Positions 26,831 to 36,434 of a stretch of DNA of 64,000 bases are shown here, piece after piece (the first letter of the stretch is position 1; each line of letters begins with the position of its first letter). The stretch covers positions 1,302,001 through 1,366,000 of the forward strand of contig NZ_AP031573.1 of NCBI RefSeq assembly GCF_041154745.1, written 5' to 3'. The position numbers were made by a program, and so were the translations under genes. A model generated the notes under the pieces. It worked only from the letters and a program-made list of their open reading frames with translations, ran no database searches and had not been told where the DNA came from. Source of the stretch: Flavobacterium sp. CFS9. GTDB lineage: Bacteria > Bacteroidota > Bacteroidia > Flavobacteriales > Flavobacteriaceae.

Positions 26831-27976
26831 CTAAAATCGCTCTATCGCTTCTTGTACTTTTTCTTCTTTAACACACAATGAGAATCTGATGTATCCTTCA
26901 CCGTTGCTTCCGAAAATAGTTCCCGGCGTGATGAAAATATGTTTCTCGTATAATATTTCATCAATGAACTTCTCTGCTGATGCTATTCCTTCCGGAAGTT
27001 TTGCCCAAACAAATAAGCCAACTCCTTCTTTATAAACTTCGCAGCCTAATTTTTCAGCCAGCTTTTCTGTTAATTCTCTACGGCGTCTGTAAATTACATT
27101 CTGATCTTCAAACCAGCTTTTATCACAATTTAAAGCTGCAACAGCCCCTTTCTGAATTCCGTAAAACATACCGCTGTCCATATTGCTTTTTACTTTCAAA
27201 ACAGCATCGATAGTTTCAGGTTTTCCTAAAACCATCCCTACTCTCCAGCCGGCCATATTGAATGTTTTACTTAATGAATTCAACTCTAAAGCCACATCCT
27301 TTGCCCCTTCAACCTGCAGCAAACTCATTGGATTATCATTCAAAACAAAACTATACGGATTATCGTTAACCAATAGTATGTTATGTTTTTTGGCAAAAGC
27401 AACCAATTTTTCAAATAACTCCAAACTTCCTCTTGCACCCGTTGGCATATGCGGATAACCCAGCCACATCAATTTTACTTTCGAAAGATCCAGTTTCTCT
27501 AAAGCTTCAAAATCAGGTTCCCATACATTTGCTTCTTTCAAATCATAATAAACCGGAACCGCTCCAACCAAATTGGTAACCGAAGTATAAGTCGGATAAC
27601 CTGGATTCGGAATTAAAACCTGATCGCCTTCATTTAAAAATGCTAACGAAATATGCATAATTCCTTCTTTCGAACCCATCAACGGTAAAATCTCATTGTT
27701 AGGATTCAACACAACACCAAACTGATTCTGATAAAAATCAGCCATTCCTTTTCTCAATTCCGGCAATCCCTGATAGCTTTGATAGCCGTGCCCGTTTTCT
27801 TCCATAATCGCCGCGGCTACCGCTTCAATTACTGCTTTAGACGGACTCAAATCAGGGCTTCCGATGCCCATATTGATGATAGGTTTCCCTTCAGATTGCA
27901 GCTGACGAACTTCTCTCAACTTTGAGGAAAAGTAGTATTCTTCAACTGTATCTAATCGTTTTGCTGTTGTGATCAT
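26831..27976 (-). CDS. PLP-dependent aminotransferase (probable aromatic)
   Basis: 381 residues, fold-type I class I/II aminotransferase. The Schiff-base Lys is in SLSKTFNMAGWRVG (about 235-248), with NPGYPTY (about 124) and GYPHMPTGA before it. It sits between pheA and tyrA, so it most likely catalyses the last step from phenylpyruvate and hydroxyphenylpyruvate to Phe and Tyr. Sequence alone does not separate aromatic from LL-diaminopimelate or aspartate specificity. The 141-bp gap to pheA carries copy 2 of the dispersed repeat. Confidence 0.88.
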   Translation of the reverse strand: MITTAKRLDTVEEYYFSSKLREVRQLQSEGKPIINMGIGSPDLSPSKAVIEAVAAAIMEENGHGYQSYQGLPELRKGMADFYQNQFGVVLNPNNEILPLMGSKEGIMHISLAFLNEGDQVLIPNPGYPTYTSVTNLVGAVPVYYDLKEANVWEPDFEALEKLDLSKVKLMWLGYPHMPTGARGSLELFEKLVAFAKKHNILLVNDNPYSFVLNDNPMSLLQVEGAKDVALELNSLSKTFNMAGWRVGMVLGKPETIDAVLKVKSNMDSGMFYGIQKGAVAALNCDKSWFEDQNVIYRRRRELTEKLAEKLGCEVYKEGVGLFVWAKLPEGIASAEKFIDEILYEKHIFITPGTIFGSNGEGYIRFSLCVKEEKVQEAIERF

Positions 27977-28038
27977 TTTTTTTGGTTTTAGACTTTAAGC
28001 TCTATGTTTTTAGACACTTTTTTAATTTTCTAACTTTA

Positions 28039-28066
28039 AGGGCTTTGATTTCGCTCAGCCCGACAA
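28039..28066. repeat. Dispersed repeat TTCGCTCAG, copy 2
   Basis: agggctttgatttcgctcag followed by cccgacaa, in the gap between pheA and the aminotransferase gene. It differs from copy 1 (26777-26804) at only a few positions. Confidence 0.55.
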
Positions 28067-28117
28067 TTTTATTTTAAACCTTTCGAATTTGGATTTTCTT
28101 TATTGGAACTTCCTTGT

Positions 28118-28945
28118 TTAAGGTTTGGTATTTCTGTATTCTCCCAATACTTTAAAATATTCTGCCATAATGTTTAATAATGATTTGGCTTTTGCAAAAT
28201 CTTCGTATTTATCAAAAGTTACATCTACGAAAAACGAATATTTCCAAGGGGTTTCGATTTTTGGAAGCGACTGAATTTTGGTCAGATTCAGTTTGCAGTC
28301 ACTCATTACATTTAAAACCGCTGCCAAACTTCCTCTTTTATGATCCAGTTCAAATTTAATCGAGGCTCTGTTGATTTCATTTTCCGGCAGAAATGAATTT
28401 TGCTTTTTAATAATTACAAAGCGGGTCATGTTATTTTTGATAGTTTGGATTTCAGGAGCGATAATTTCTAAATTATACATTTCTGAAGCCGTCTTACTCG
28501 CAATCGCTGCAATTCCGGTCAATTGTTTTTCCTGAATTCTCCTTGCCGTTTCGGCCGTATCTTTATCCTCAACCAATTTAATATTGGGGTATTGTTTCAA
28601 AAAATCCATGCATTGCAATAAGGCCATCGGATGCGAATGAACCTCTTTTATATCTTCAATTTTCTGACCTTTTAAAGCCATTAAATTTTGATGAATATTC
28701 AAATAATGCTCTCCGATAATGTGAATATTATTCTTATCAATCAAGGCATAATTCGGAATAATTGGCCCTGCAATCGAATTTTCAATGGCCATTACTGCCT
28801 GCTCCGATTTTCCTGAAATCAGACTGTCAATTAATTCTTCAAAAGATAAACACTCATCAATATCCACGTTTTCAGAGAAATACTCCTTCACTACCTGATG
28901 GTGAAAAGATCCTTTAATACCTTGTATTGCAATTTTCGTTGTCAT
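28118..28945 (-). CDS. pheA: Prephenate dehydratase
   Basis: 275 residues: the prephenate dehydratase domain (1-180; GIKGSFHH, ENSIAGPI, and the NMTRFVII active-site motif near 165) followed by an ACT domain (about 195-270; FELDHKRGSLAAVLNVM, then IQSLPKIETPWKYSFFVD), which in this family binds Phe for allosteric inhibition. It makes phenylpyruvate. There is no fused chorismate mutase; that activity is on the DAHP synthase gene of the same operon. It is the first gene of the operon, and its ATG is only 13 bases after an attenuator hairpin. Confidence 0.95.
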   Translation of the reverse strand: MTTKIAIQGIKGSFHHQVVKEYFSENVDIDECLSFEELIDSLISGKSEQAVMAIENSIAGPIIPNYALIDKNNIHIIGEHYLNIHQNLMALKGQKIEDIKEVHSHPMALLQCMDFLKQYPNIKLVEDKDTAETARRIQEKQLTGIAAIASKTASEMYNLEIIAPEIQTIKNNMTRFVIIKKQNSFLPENEINRASIKFELDHKRGSLAAVLNVMSDCKLNLTKIQSLPKIETPWKYSFFVDVTFDKYEDFAKAKSLLNIMAEYFKVLGEYRNTKP

Positions 28946-28951
28946 ATATTC

Positions 28952-28980
28952 AAAAAAAAATCCTGATTTGCATCAGGATT
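28952..28980 (-). terminator. Attenuator hairpin in front of pheA
   Basis: Minus strand: AATCCTGAT, loop GCAA, ATCAGGATT (9-bp perfect stem), then a run of nine Ts. It ends just before the pheA start codon. Its 5' arm is also complementary to a leader segment at 29027-29034 (AGGATTGT with ACAATCCT, 8 bp plus a G-U), giving a mutually exclusive antiterminator. Confidence 0.85.
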
Positions 28981-29011
28981 GTATATTAGTTTTATTTGTC
29001 TTTTAATTTTC

Positions 29012-29092
29012 TCAAATAACCATAGCACAATCCTCACTTCTACTAAAGAAGAAATAAAAAGAGTTGCTAAAATAAAAACGGTTATGGGTCAT
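29012..29092 (-). CDS. Phe/Tyr-rich leader peptide of aromatic operon
   Basis: A 26-codon ORF, ATG to TGA, not listed in normal ORF sets because of length. Residues 6-16 read FYFSNSFYFFF: six Phe and two Tyr in eleven codons. It starts about 25 bases after the predicted transcription start and its stop is 32 bases before the attenuator hairpin. The 8-base antiterminator segment lies at codons 19-22, just past the Phe/Tyr run. A ribosome stalled for charged tRNA-Phe or tRNA-Tyr would leave that segment free (operon on), while one that finishes would cover it (terminator forms). This matches pheL-type leaders of Proteobacteria in layout, although the sequence is unrelated. Confidence 0.85.
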   Translation of the reverse strand: MTHNRFYFSNSFYFFFSRSEDCAMVI

Positions 29093-29122
29093 TTTGTTTG
29101 TGTTTATCAATAAAATTCTTTG

Positions 29123-29152
29123 CGAATGTATAAATTATTTTTACCGCACCAA
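29123..29152 (-). promoter_or_regulatory. Promoter of the leader and aromatic operon
   Basis: Minus strand: TTG, exactly 19 bases, then TACATTCG (7 of 8 to TAnnTTTG with the first two bases kept). The leader ATG follows about 25 bases after the expected start site, giving a leader RNA of roughly 160 bases up to the hairpin. Confidence 0.6.
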
Positions 29153-29262
29153 AAAAAATAATACTTTTTATGAAACAAAAAAGGATTTCTTAACAAATTT
29201 ATGATGTTTTGTAGGATAATATAAAAATATCCACTTAAAATGAGATATTTACAATTGGTTTT

Positions 29263-29568
29263 TTTGAAGGTTCTAAGGTTCTGAGACGTAAAGGTGCTAA
29301 GTTTTTTTGCCACAAATTCACGAATGATTTCAAACTGGTATGGTTTTCAAATAAAAAATTCGGGAATTCGTAGCCATCACATTATCCTCAAAACAATCCT
29401 GTAACTGGTGCGTTCTTTGAAAGTACTAAGATTCTGAGGTACAAAGGTGCTACGTTTTTTTGCCACAAATTCACGAATGATTTCAAACTATTATGGTTTT
29501 CAAATAAAAAATTCGGGAATTCGTAGCCATCACATTATCCTTAAAATAATCCTGTAACTGGTGCGTTC
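29263..29568. repeat. 153-bp direct tandem duplication
   Basis: Two copies abut without a gap: 29263-29415 and 29416-29568, with exact 153-base period and roughly 90% identity by eye. The second copy includes the last nine codons of the DUF1501 gene (NAPVTGLF and stop). The first copy repeats those codons with synonymous changes (TTA to TTG) and TGA in place of TAA. The rest is downstream non-coding DNA containing the phrase ttgccacaaattcacgaatg. Confidence 0.9.
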
Positions 29569-30707
29569 CTTATCCCAATTTTAGCATAATCGAAATTCAT
29601 TTTTTGCTGTAATAATGAGGCATACACACTTCTAAAATCAATTTCATATTTTAAATCTCCGTTATCCAGATTAGATAAATCAGGGTTCTTACCTAGAATC
29701 GTTCCTCTGTTGTTGCCGCCAATGACAAACATTGGCGCCGCAGTTCCGTGATCTGTACCGTTTCCGTTATCTCTAACACGTCTTCCAAATTCAGAAAAAA
29801 CGACGACCGTTACATTCTGAAGCAGTTTTGCCTGTTTTAAATCCTGATAAAAACTATACAAGGCGTCATTCAGCTCCCCTAATTTTCTTTCGTGGAGAGC
29901 GAGTTGATTGTCATGAGTGTCAAATCCGCCCAGCGAGGTATAATATACTTTCGAATTTAGATTTCCTTTAATCAGTCGGCCAATCCATTCGAGATTTTTA
30001 GATAATTCTGTCTTCGAATAACTAATTTCGGATTTTGATTTTGCCAATGCCTTCTGAATCTCATCCGATCCTTCTGTAACCGAATTGGCTATTTTTCGAA
30101 CAAAATCTAATTGCGGATTATCCGACAAAGTTACATTTACTTCTTTATCCGATTTCACCTTAAATCGATTTGGATCTTTTACGGTTATAAAATTAGGTTC
30201 ATTTCCTTTTAAAGCCAAGTTATCGATCGAATCCAAATTTATTCCCGCTGTAGCCTGATGTCCGTTGCATTGTAAATCTAAGTAACGTCCCAACCAGCCT
30301 TCGTTACTATATTTATTAGAATCTGTTGCGGTTTGCCAAATTTCCTGGCTTCTGAAGTGTGATCGGATGGGTTCGGGATAACCAACATTTTGAATTACGG
30401 TCAGGTCTCCGTTTTGCTGTATCTGAGCCAGATCTTTCAATGCCGGATGAAATGCCATTCCTTTATTTTTCCCAATAACAACGTCTTTATTCAAAGCGAT
30501 TTTTGTACGATAGTCATAATACAACGGATTGTCATATGGTATAAAAGTATTCAGACCGTCATTCCCTCCATTTAACTGAACAAACACCACACATTGCTCG
30601 CCTACGACTAAACTACTCTGCGAACCAAATGCATGTAAAAAATCAGGAAGCACCAGCATTCCGCCGGTAAGAGTTCCTGTGAGCGTTAGAAAATTCCTTC
30701 TGTTCAT
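29541..30707 (-). CDS. DUF1501 protein
   Basis: 388 residues. The N-terminus carries an RRNFL twin-arginine motif followed by a hydrophobic stretch, so it is probably a Tat-exported protein. The DUF1501 core has VFVQLNGGNDGLNTFIP (about 42-58), GFDTHDNQ and FSEFGRRVRDN with GTDHGTAAPMFV, a layout related to the alkaline-phosphatase/sulfatase fold. It is encoded 11 bp after its partner DUF1800, which is the usual pairing in Bacteroidota and Planctomycetes; the function is unknown. The 3' end is duplicated downstream. Confidence 0.9.
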   Translation of the reverse strand: MNRRNFLTLTGTLTGGMLVLPDFLHAFGSQSSLVVGEQCVVFVQLNGGNDGLNTFIPYDNPLYYDYRTKIALNKDVVIGKNKGMAFHPALKDLAQIQQNGDLTVIQNVGYPEPIRSHFRSQEIWQTATDSNKYSNEGWLGRYLDLQCNGHQATAGINLDSIDNLALKGNEPNFITVKDPNRFKVKSDKEVNVTLSDNPQLDFVRKIANSVTEGSDEIQKALAKSKSEISYSKTELSKNLEWIGRLIKGNLNSKVYYTSLGGFDTHDNQLALHERKLGELNDALYSFYQDLKQAKLLQNVTVVVFSEFGRRVRDNGNGTDHGTAAPMFVIGGNNRGTILGKNPDLSNLDNGDLKYEIDFRSVYASLLQQKMNFDYAKIGIRNAPVTGLF

Positions 30708-30718
30708 GATAATAACTT

Positions 30719-32116
30719 CTAAATTAATTGATACTCGGGCAGTTTTGTAATATAATTGAAGAGACGAATTACAGCAAAATTGGCATGTTCCTCTTTTGGA
30801 TCGAAATCGTATTTTAGTAAATTCTCCATGTCTTTTTGCATCGAATCATTTACTTTAAACAATAATCTGTTTGACAGCTCTGTAATGATCGTTTTATTAG
30901 TTCCATTGGTATCAAAGTCGATTTTTACGTCCACTTTTTCAAACTCCGGCTTTGGTTTCTCAGCCTCACTAGTCATTGTGTTCAAGGCTTTTCGGGTAAT
31001 ACTTCGTCCCGAACAAAGTAAGTCGGCTGTGTTGTTGCGCTGCAGATACACCTGCGAAGTCAGCCAGGAATTCCCTCCCTCCCAGCCTTTCACATTAACC
31101 TGATTGTACAAATCCATTCCTTGCTGCTTCAGAAAAAACAAAATCATACCCTCATCAAGATCGTCAATATGCAGTTCCTCTAAAAGCTGCAAAATATAAA
31201 CTAACGGATCTTTGATTTTTGTTCCTGAATTCTCCTTCTTATATTCTTCGGTAAAAATTTTGGTTAGTAAAGGCTGTATTTCAAATTTTACTTCTCTGAA
31301 ATAATCTCCATAATACGTCACCAAATTTGCAGGTGGATTGTCATAAATGAACCATTCCAGAATTTTTCGGGTAATCAGATAAGGAATGTTTTTCTGTTCG
31401 AAAATAATATCGACCAAATCATCTGCTTTCCAATTTCCGGTTTTACCAAAATACGTTTTGTCTGTATCATCTTCAGCAAATCGTCTGTAACCAGCTCTGT
31501 TGTCGCCATAATTGAGTCCGGCCAGCGCTCTTGCACCGTTCTTAATATCGCTTTCTGTGTAATTCCCAATTCCAATGGTAAACAATTCAAGCAATTCACG
31601 GCTAAGATTCTCATTGTATTTCCCTTTTTTATTATCGACATTATCCAGATATTTCACCATAGCATTCGATTTTAGGATCTGCTTGGTCAGCTCTTTAAAG
31701 TTTCCAAAGGCATGTTCCCGCAAAATCATATTGTGCTGGTAAATCCAGTAATTGACTTTTACTTTTTGAGAAGTTGAGACAAAGTGATTGTGCCAAAAGC
31801 AAACCATGTTTTCACGTAATGGAAATTCGTCATTACGCATTTTTCCAATCCACCATTTTCTCAGCTCCACAGCAGAGTAGAATTCTTTTTTCAGAGCTTT
31901 CTTTTTTTCCTCTGAATCTGCCGTTTTAATAGAATCCCGAAGTTCTTTGAGTTCTAATAATGTTTTGGGATCATCTTCGAGAAAAGCAGGGATCTGGGTA
32001 TCAAATTTTGATTGATAAGATTGCTTCAGGAATTTTTCTAATCCCATTTTTTCAATCGCATCGGATTCTTTTCCGGAAAAACCCAATCGTAATGACCAAA
32101 GATTACTTTTTTTCAT
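30719..32116 (-). CDS. DUF1800 protein
   Basis: 465 residues. The DUF1800 motifs are visible: RLGFSGKESDAIEKMGLEKFL at the N-terminus, FWHNHFVSTSQKV (about 108-120), NENLSRELLELFTIGIGNYTE (about 165-185) and the region around RALAGLNYG. No clear signal peptide. It is the first gene of the two-gene unit with DUF1501. Such pairs are conserved but functionally uncharacterised. Confidence 0.9.
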   Translation of the reverse strand: MKKSNLWSLRLGFSGKESDAIEKMGLEKFLKQSYQSKFDTQIPAFLEDDPKTLLELKELRDSIKTADSEEKKKALKKEFYSAVELRKWWIGKMRNDEFPLRENMVCFWHNHFVSTSQKVKVNYWIYQHNMILREHAFGNFKELTKQILKSNAMVKYLDNVDNKKGKYNENLSRELLELFTIGIGNYTESDIKNGARALAGLNYGDNRAGYRRFAEDDTDKTYFGKTGNWKADDLVDIIFEQKNIPYLITRKILEWFIYDNPPANLVTYYGDYFREVKFEIQPLLTKIFTEEYKKENSGTKIKDPLVYILQLLEELHIDDLDEGMILFFLKQQGMDLYNQVNVKGWEGGNSWLTSQVYLQRNNTADLLCSGRSITRKALNTMTSEAEKPKPEFEKVDVKIDFDTNGTNKTIITELSNRLLFKVNDSMQKDMENLLKYDFDPKEEHANFAVIRLFNYITKLPEYQLI

Positions 32117-32474
32117 AATTCAGAAATTATTACAATAAGACTTGACTTTCTCTTAAAGGTTTAAAAGAGAAGGTTCTGAGATGCTTAGTTACTAAGGCGC
32201 TAAGGCTTTAAAATCTTTGGTATTGGTGTAAACGGAGATTTTACAGAGATATTGTTGTTTGAAATTTAAAGTATCATCGCAAAATTTTTCATTTCTAAGA
32301 ACGAGAAATCTTCGAAAGAAATTCTACAAAGATTGACGAAATACTTTATGTAGCTGCTTGCGAGGATTTCTCGTTCCTCGAAATAACAAACTGGAACAAA
32401 AAAAGCAGCTATCCTATAGATAACTGCTTTTATATTCTAAAAATCTAAGCTCTCAGATTTACTATCTAAAATTA
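32117..32474. other. 358-bp gap with inverted repeats
   Basis: Contains a remnant of the ttctgag/ctaagg intergenic repeats (about 32168-32210), an imperfect 20-base inverted repeat (32295-32314 with 32361-32380: ctaagaacgagaaatcttcg and cgaggatttctcgttcctcg) and the nrdA terminator. No gene seen. Confidence 0.5.
32398..32436. terminator. Terminator of nrdA
   Basis: AAAAGCAGCTATC pairs with GATAACTGCTTTT (13 bp with one G-U), with A- and T-rich flanks; it lies 39 bp beyond the nrdA stop. Confidence 0.8.
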
Positions 32475-34868
32475 TTAAGATCCACACATTTCACAATCTT
32501 CAGGATCTGCGGCTTGTGCTTTTAACAACATTGCTTTGTAGTCTTCCACACTGATTGCTTCTGTTTCCTGAACTAAAGAACTGGTTGTTTCCTGTTTCTT
32601 TTCATTGTTCAATGTAAATTTAATCGCATCAACTGCTGCTTTTGTTCTTAAGTAATACATTCCTGTTTTTAAACCTGATTGCCATGCATAGAAGTGCATA
32701 GACGTTAGTTTAGAGTAGTTGGCATCCTGCATGAACAAGTTCAACGACTGAGACTGATCAATGAAATATCCTCTTTGACGTGACATATCGATAATATCTT
32801 TCATCGACATCTCCCAAACTGTTTTATAAAGATCTTTTAAATCTTGTGGAATAATATCAATGTTTTGAACAGATCCGTTATGACGCATGATTTCCTGTTT
32901 CAAATCTTCGTTCCATAAGCCTAGTTTCACTAAATCTTCCAGTAAATGCTTGTTTACTACGATAAATTCTCCGGACAATACACGACGTGTGTAAATGTTT
33001 GAGGTGTACGGCTCGAAAGCTTCGTTATTTCCTAGAATTTGAGATGTTGAAGCAGTTGGCATTGGCGCAACCAATAATGAGTTACGAACTCCGTGCTCCA
33101 TAACTTCTTTTCTTAAGGAAGCCCAGTCCCAACGACCTGATAATTCTTCATCTTTCAATCCCCACATATTGTATTGGAATTCTCCTTGTGACATTGGAGA
33201 ACCTGCAAAAGTTGAATAAGGACCTTCTTCTTTTGCCATTTCCATAGAAGCGGTTACGGCTGCAAAGTATAACGTTTCGAAAATTTCCTGGTTTAATGCT
33301 TTGGCCTGATCGCTTGTAAAAGGCATACGCAACATGATGAAAGCATCTGCTAAGCCCTGCACTCCTAATCCTACCGGACGGTGGCGCATGTTTGAGTTTT
33401 CAGCTTCTTTAACCGGGTAATAGTTTCTGTCGATTACTTTATTCAGGTTACGCGTTACACGTTTTGTAACATTATAAAGCGCTTCGTGATCGAATTTTCC
33501 GTTATCAATAAACATTGGCAATGAAATAGAAGCCAGGTTACAAACTGCAATTTCATCTTTAGAAGTGTACTCCATAATTTCCGTACACAAGTTAGACGAA
33601 CGAATGGTTCCTAAATTCTTGTGATTTGATTTACGGTTTGCTGCATCTTTGTACAACATATATGGTGTTCCCGTTTCGATTTGTGATTCGAGGATTTTCT
33701 CCCATAATTCACGTGCACGAATCGTTTTTCTGCCTTTACCCTGAGCTTCATAACTTGTATACAATGCTTCAAATTCTTCTCCATAAACATCGTATAAACC
33801 AGGACACTCATTAGGACACATTAAAGTCCAGGTAGTATCTTCCTGTACACGTTTCATGAACAAATCTGAAGTCCACATCGCGAAGAATAAATCTCTCGCA
33901 CGCATTTCTTCTTTTCCTGTATTTTTCTTTAAATCTAAAAATTCAAAGATATCAGCGTGCCAGGTTTCGATATAAATCGCGAAACTTCCTTTACGTTTTC
34001 CACCACCTTGGTCTACATAACGAGCCGTATCATTGAAAACTCTCAACATCGGAACAATTCCGTTCGAAGTTCCGTTTGTCCCGCGAATGTATGATCCTGT
34101 CGCACGAACATTATGAATAGAAAGTCCAATTCCTCCAGCCGATTGTGAGATTTTAGCGGTTTGTTTTAAAGTGTCATAAATACCATCAATACTATCGTCC
34201 TGCATTGCTAAAAGGAAACAAGAAGACATTTGTGGTTTTGGAGTTCCGGCATTAAACAACGTTGGCGTCGCATGCGTGAAGAACTTTTTAGACATTAAGT
34301 CGTACGTTTCAATTACTGCTTTTAAATCGTCAAGGTGAATCCCTACCGAAACACGCATTAACATGTGCTGTGGTCTTTCGACAATTTTACCGTTTATTTT
34401 TAGCAGATAAGAACGCTCTAAGGTTTTAAAACCAAAGTAATCGTAATTAAAATCTCTTGTGTAAATGATATGAGAATCTAAGAAAGCAGAGTTTTCCTGG
34501 ATTACTTTAAATACCTCATCCGAAAGTAACGGAGCATCTTGTCCGTTTCTTGGATTTACGTAGTTGTACATATCCTTCATCGTTTCTGAGAACGATTTCT
34601 TGGTATTGGAATGTAGATTTGAAATTGCCACACGTGCCGCTAATTGTGCATAATCAGGATGCGCAATCGTCATAGAAGCCGCCGTTTCTGCCGCAAGATT
34701 ATCCAATTCAGAAGTCGAAACCCCATCGTACAATCCTTCAATAACCCTCATCGCCACCTTAACAGGATCTACAAGTTCATTTAAACCATAACACAATTTT
34801 TTGATTCTTTCTGTAATCTTATCAAACATTACCGGCTCTTTGTGGCCATCTCTTTTTACTACATACAT
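32475..34868 (-). CDS. nrdA: Ribonucleoside-diphosphate reductase, alpha subunit
   Basis: 797 residues, class Ia. The N-terminal ATP-cone (about 1-90; [18 protein letters not shown]) indicates allosteric control by ATP/dATP. The catalytic barrel has [14 protein letters not shown] and the Cys residues expected of the family ([15 protein letters not shown] with the first active-site Cys; NLCTEIMEY), with the C-terminal shuttle Cys pair in CEMCGS. It makes dNDPs from NDPs with the NrdB radical subunit, encoded just upstream. A 252-bp gap separates the two genes. Confidence 0.96.
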   Translation of the reverse strand: MYVVKRDGHKEPVMFDKITERIKKLCYGLNELVDPVKVAMRVIEGLYDGVSTSELDNLAAETAASMTIAHPDYAQLAARVAISNLHSNTKKSFSETMKDMYNYVNPRNGQDAPLLSDEVFKVIQENSAFLDSHIIYTRDFNYDYFGFKTLERSYLLKINGKIVERPQHMLMRVSVGIHLDDLKAVIETYDLMSKKFFTHATPTLFNAGTPKPQMSSCFLLAMQDDSIDGIYDTLKQTAKISQSAGGIGLSIHNVRATGSYIRGTNGTSNGIVPMLRVFNDTARYVDQGGGKRKGSFAIYIETWHADIFEFLDLKKNTGKEEMRARDLFFAMWTSDLFMKRVQEDTTWTLMCPNECPGLYDVYGEEFEALYTSYEAQGKGRKTIRARELWEKILESQIETGTPYMLYKDAANRKSNHKNLGTIRSSNLCTEIMEYTSKDEIAVCNLASISLPMFIDNGKFDHEALYNVTKRVTRNLNKVIDRNYYPVKEAENSNMRHRPVGLGVQGLADAFIMLRMPFTSDQAKALNQEIFETLYFAAVTASMEMAKEEGPYSTFAGSPMSQGEFQYNMWGLKDEELSGRWDWASLRKEVMEHGVRNSLLVAPMPTASTSQILGNNEAFEPYTSNIYTRRVLSGEFIVVNKHLLEDLVKLGLWNEDLKQEIMRHNGSVQNIDIIPQDLKDLYKTVWEMSMKDIIDMSRQRGYFIDQSQSLNLFMQDANYSKLTSMHFYAWQSGLKTGMYYLRTKAAVDAIKFTLNNEKKQETTSSLVQETEAISVEDYKAMLLKAQAADPEDCEMCGS

Positions 34869-35120
34869 AAGCTTACTTTTTTAGTTATTGAAAAAATGAA
34901 AGTCTCGGGAATAACGATTTCCAAGGCTTAAACATTGTGTGTTTTTAAATTATTTTTTGAGAATTGCAGGATTCTCAATAGTTGTCTGTTTCCAGTTTGA
35001 AAAACAAACTGAAAGGCATTAAAAATTGCACTTGAATCAACGATTTGGGATGAAGATTCAATCTTGTAAAATGATTTATTTTTTTAGTGTTTTGGTATTC
35101 ACTAAATTTATTGCTGTTGG

Positions 35121-36098
35121 CTAAAAATCTGCATCAAATGAAATTTTCTGAGCATCACTATCTGTGTTCATCACACCTGATTTTTGATACTCCGCAACAC
35201 GTTTTTCAAAGAAATTAGTTTTTCCCTGAAGAGAGATCATGTCCATGAAATCAAACGGATTCGCTGATCCATACACACGCTCGCAACCTAATTCTACTAA
35301 TAATCTATCCGCAACAAACTCTAAATATTGCGTCATTAAAGCAGCATTCATTCCTATTAAACTTACCGGAAGAGATTCTGTTACAAACTCTCTTTCGATA
35401 TTTAAAGCATCAACGATGATTTCTTTAATTCTGTCTTTTGGCACTTTATTAATCAGGTGATGATTGTGTAAGTGCACTGCAAAATCACAGTGTACACCTT
35501 CGTCACGCGAAATCAATTCATTCGAAAAAGTTAAACCTGGCATTAAACCACGTTTTTTCAACCAATAAATAGAACAGAAAGCACCTGAGAAAAAGATCCC
35601 CTCTACTGCTGCAAAAGCAATTAGTCTTTCAGCAAACGAATCTGATTCGATCCATTTTAAAGCCCATTCTGCTTTTTTACCAATTGCAGGAAAAACTTCT
35701 AAAGCATTAAACAATTCCGCTTTCTCTGCTTCATCTTTTACATAGGTATCAATTAATAAAGAATAAGTCTCACTGTGAATATTCTCCATCATGATTTGGA
35801 AACCATAGAAAAATTTAGCTTCGGCATACTGAACTTCATTTACGAAGTTCTCTGCAAGGTTTTCATTTACAATTCCGTCAGAAGCTGCAAAAAAAGCTAA
35901 AATGTGTTTGATAAAGTATCTTTCGTCGTCGCTTAATTTATTATTCCAGTCAGTCAAGTCCTGGTGTAAATCGATTTCTTCGGCAGTCCAGAAACTAGCC
36001 TCCATCTTTTTGTACCATTCCCAAATATCATGGTGTTTTATTGGGAAAATAACGAAACGATTTTTGTTTTCTTGTAATATTGGCTCGACTTGTAACAT
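35121..36098 (-). CDS. nrdB: Ribonucleoside-diphosphate reductase, beta subunit
   Basis: 325 residues, ferritin-like di-iron radical subunit. Metal and radical motifs include [11 protein letters not shown] (about 38-48), [13 protein letters not shown] (about 103-115) and EGIFFSGAF, plus [14 protein letters not shown] (about 203-217). The tail [22 protein letters not shown] carries the C-terminal contact to NrdA. It is the first gene of the pair. The promoter at 36169-36196 lies about 70 bases upstream. Confidence 0.96.
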   Translation of the reverse strand: MLQVEPILQENKNRFVIFPIKHHDIWEWYKKMEASFWTAEEIDLHQDLTDWNNKLSDDERYFIKHILAFFAASDGIVNENLAENFVNEVQYAEAKFFYGFQIMMENIHSETYSLLIDTYVKDEAEKAELFNALEVFPAIGKKAEWALKWIESDSFAERLIAFAAVEGIFFSGAFCSIYWLKKRGLMPGLTFSNELISRDEGVHCDFAVHLHNHHLINKVPKDRIKEIIVDALNIEREFVTESLPVSLIGMNAALMTQYLEFVADRLLVELGCERVYGSANPFDFMDMISLQGKTNFFEKRVAEYQKSGVMNTDSDAQKISFDADF

Positions 36099-36434
36099 GA
36101 AATTTTTCTTTAATTTTTATACTAAATTTTTGCTAATTCAGTAGACTACAAAGATTGTCATTTGTCGCCAAAAATAAAAGTCAAACTTATTCACAATCGG
36201 GCGTAGTTTTTAACAACACGCCGAAAATGAGATATTTTTCATACAATAACTAAAATACTGAAAACAAGCAAATTAATATTAAATTTCATCTCATTTTTGG
36301 AAGTAAAATATAGAATTTTTGAAATAAAAAGCAAGAAAATTTTAAATGTTTTTAAAAGTTTTCACCTGACCAATTCTATGTTTTTTAGCAAAAATCTGAG
36401 TACTTCCCAGTAATGGTAATGGCTACCAATTTTT
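36099..36434. other. 336-bp gap upstream of nrdB
   Basis: Holds the nrdB promoter and an AT-rich stretch with no coding character. The DUF3109 gene ends at its right edge without a clear hairpin. Confidence 0.5.
36169..36196 (-). promoter_or_regulatory. Candidate promoter of nrdB-nrdA
   Basis: Minus strand TTG, 17 bases, then TATTTTTG (exact match to TAnnTTTG, 36169-36176). No NrdR box was recognised. Confidence 0.45.
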
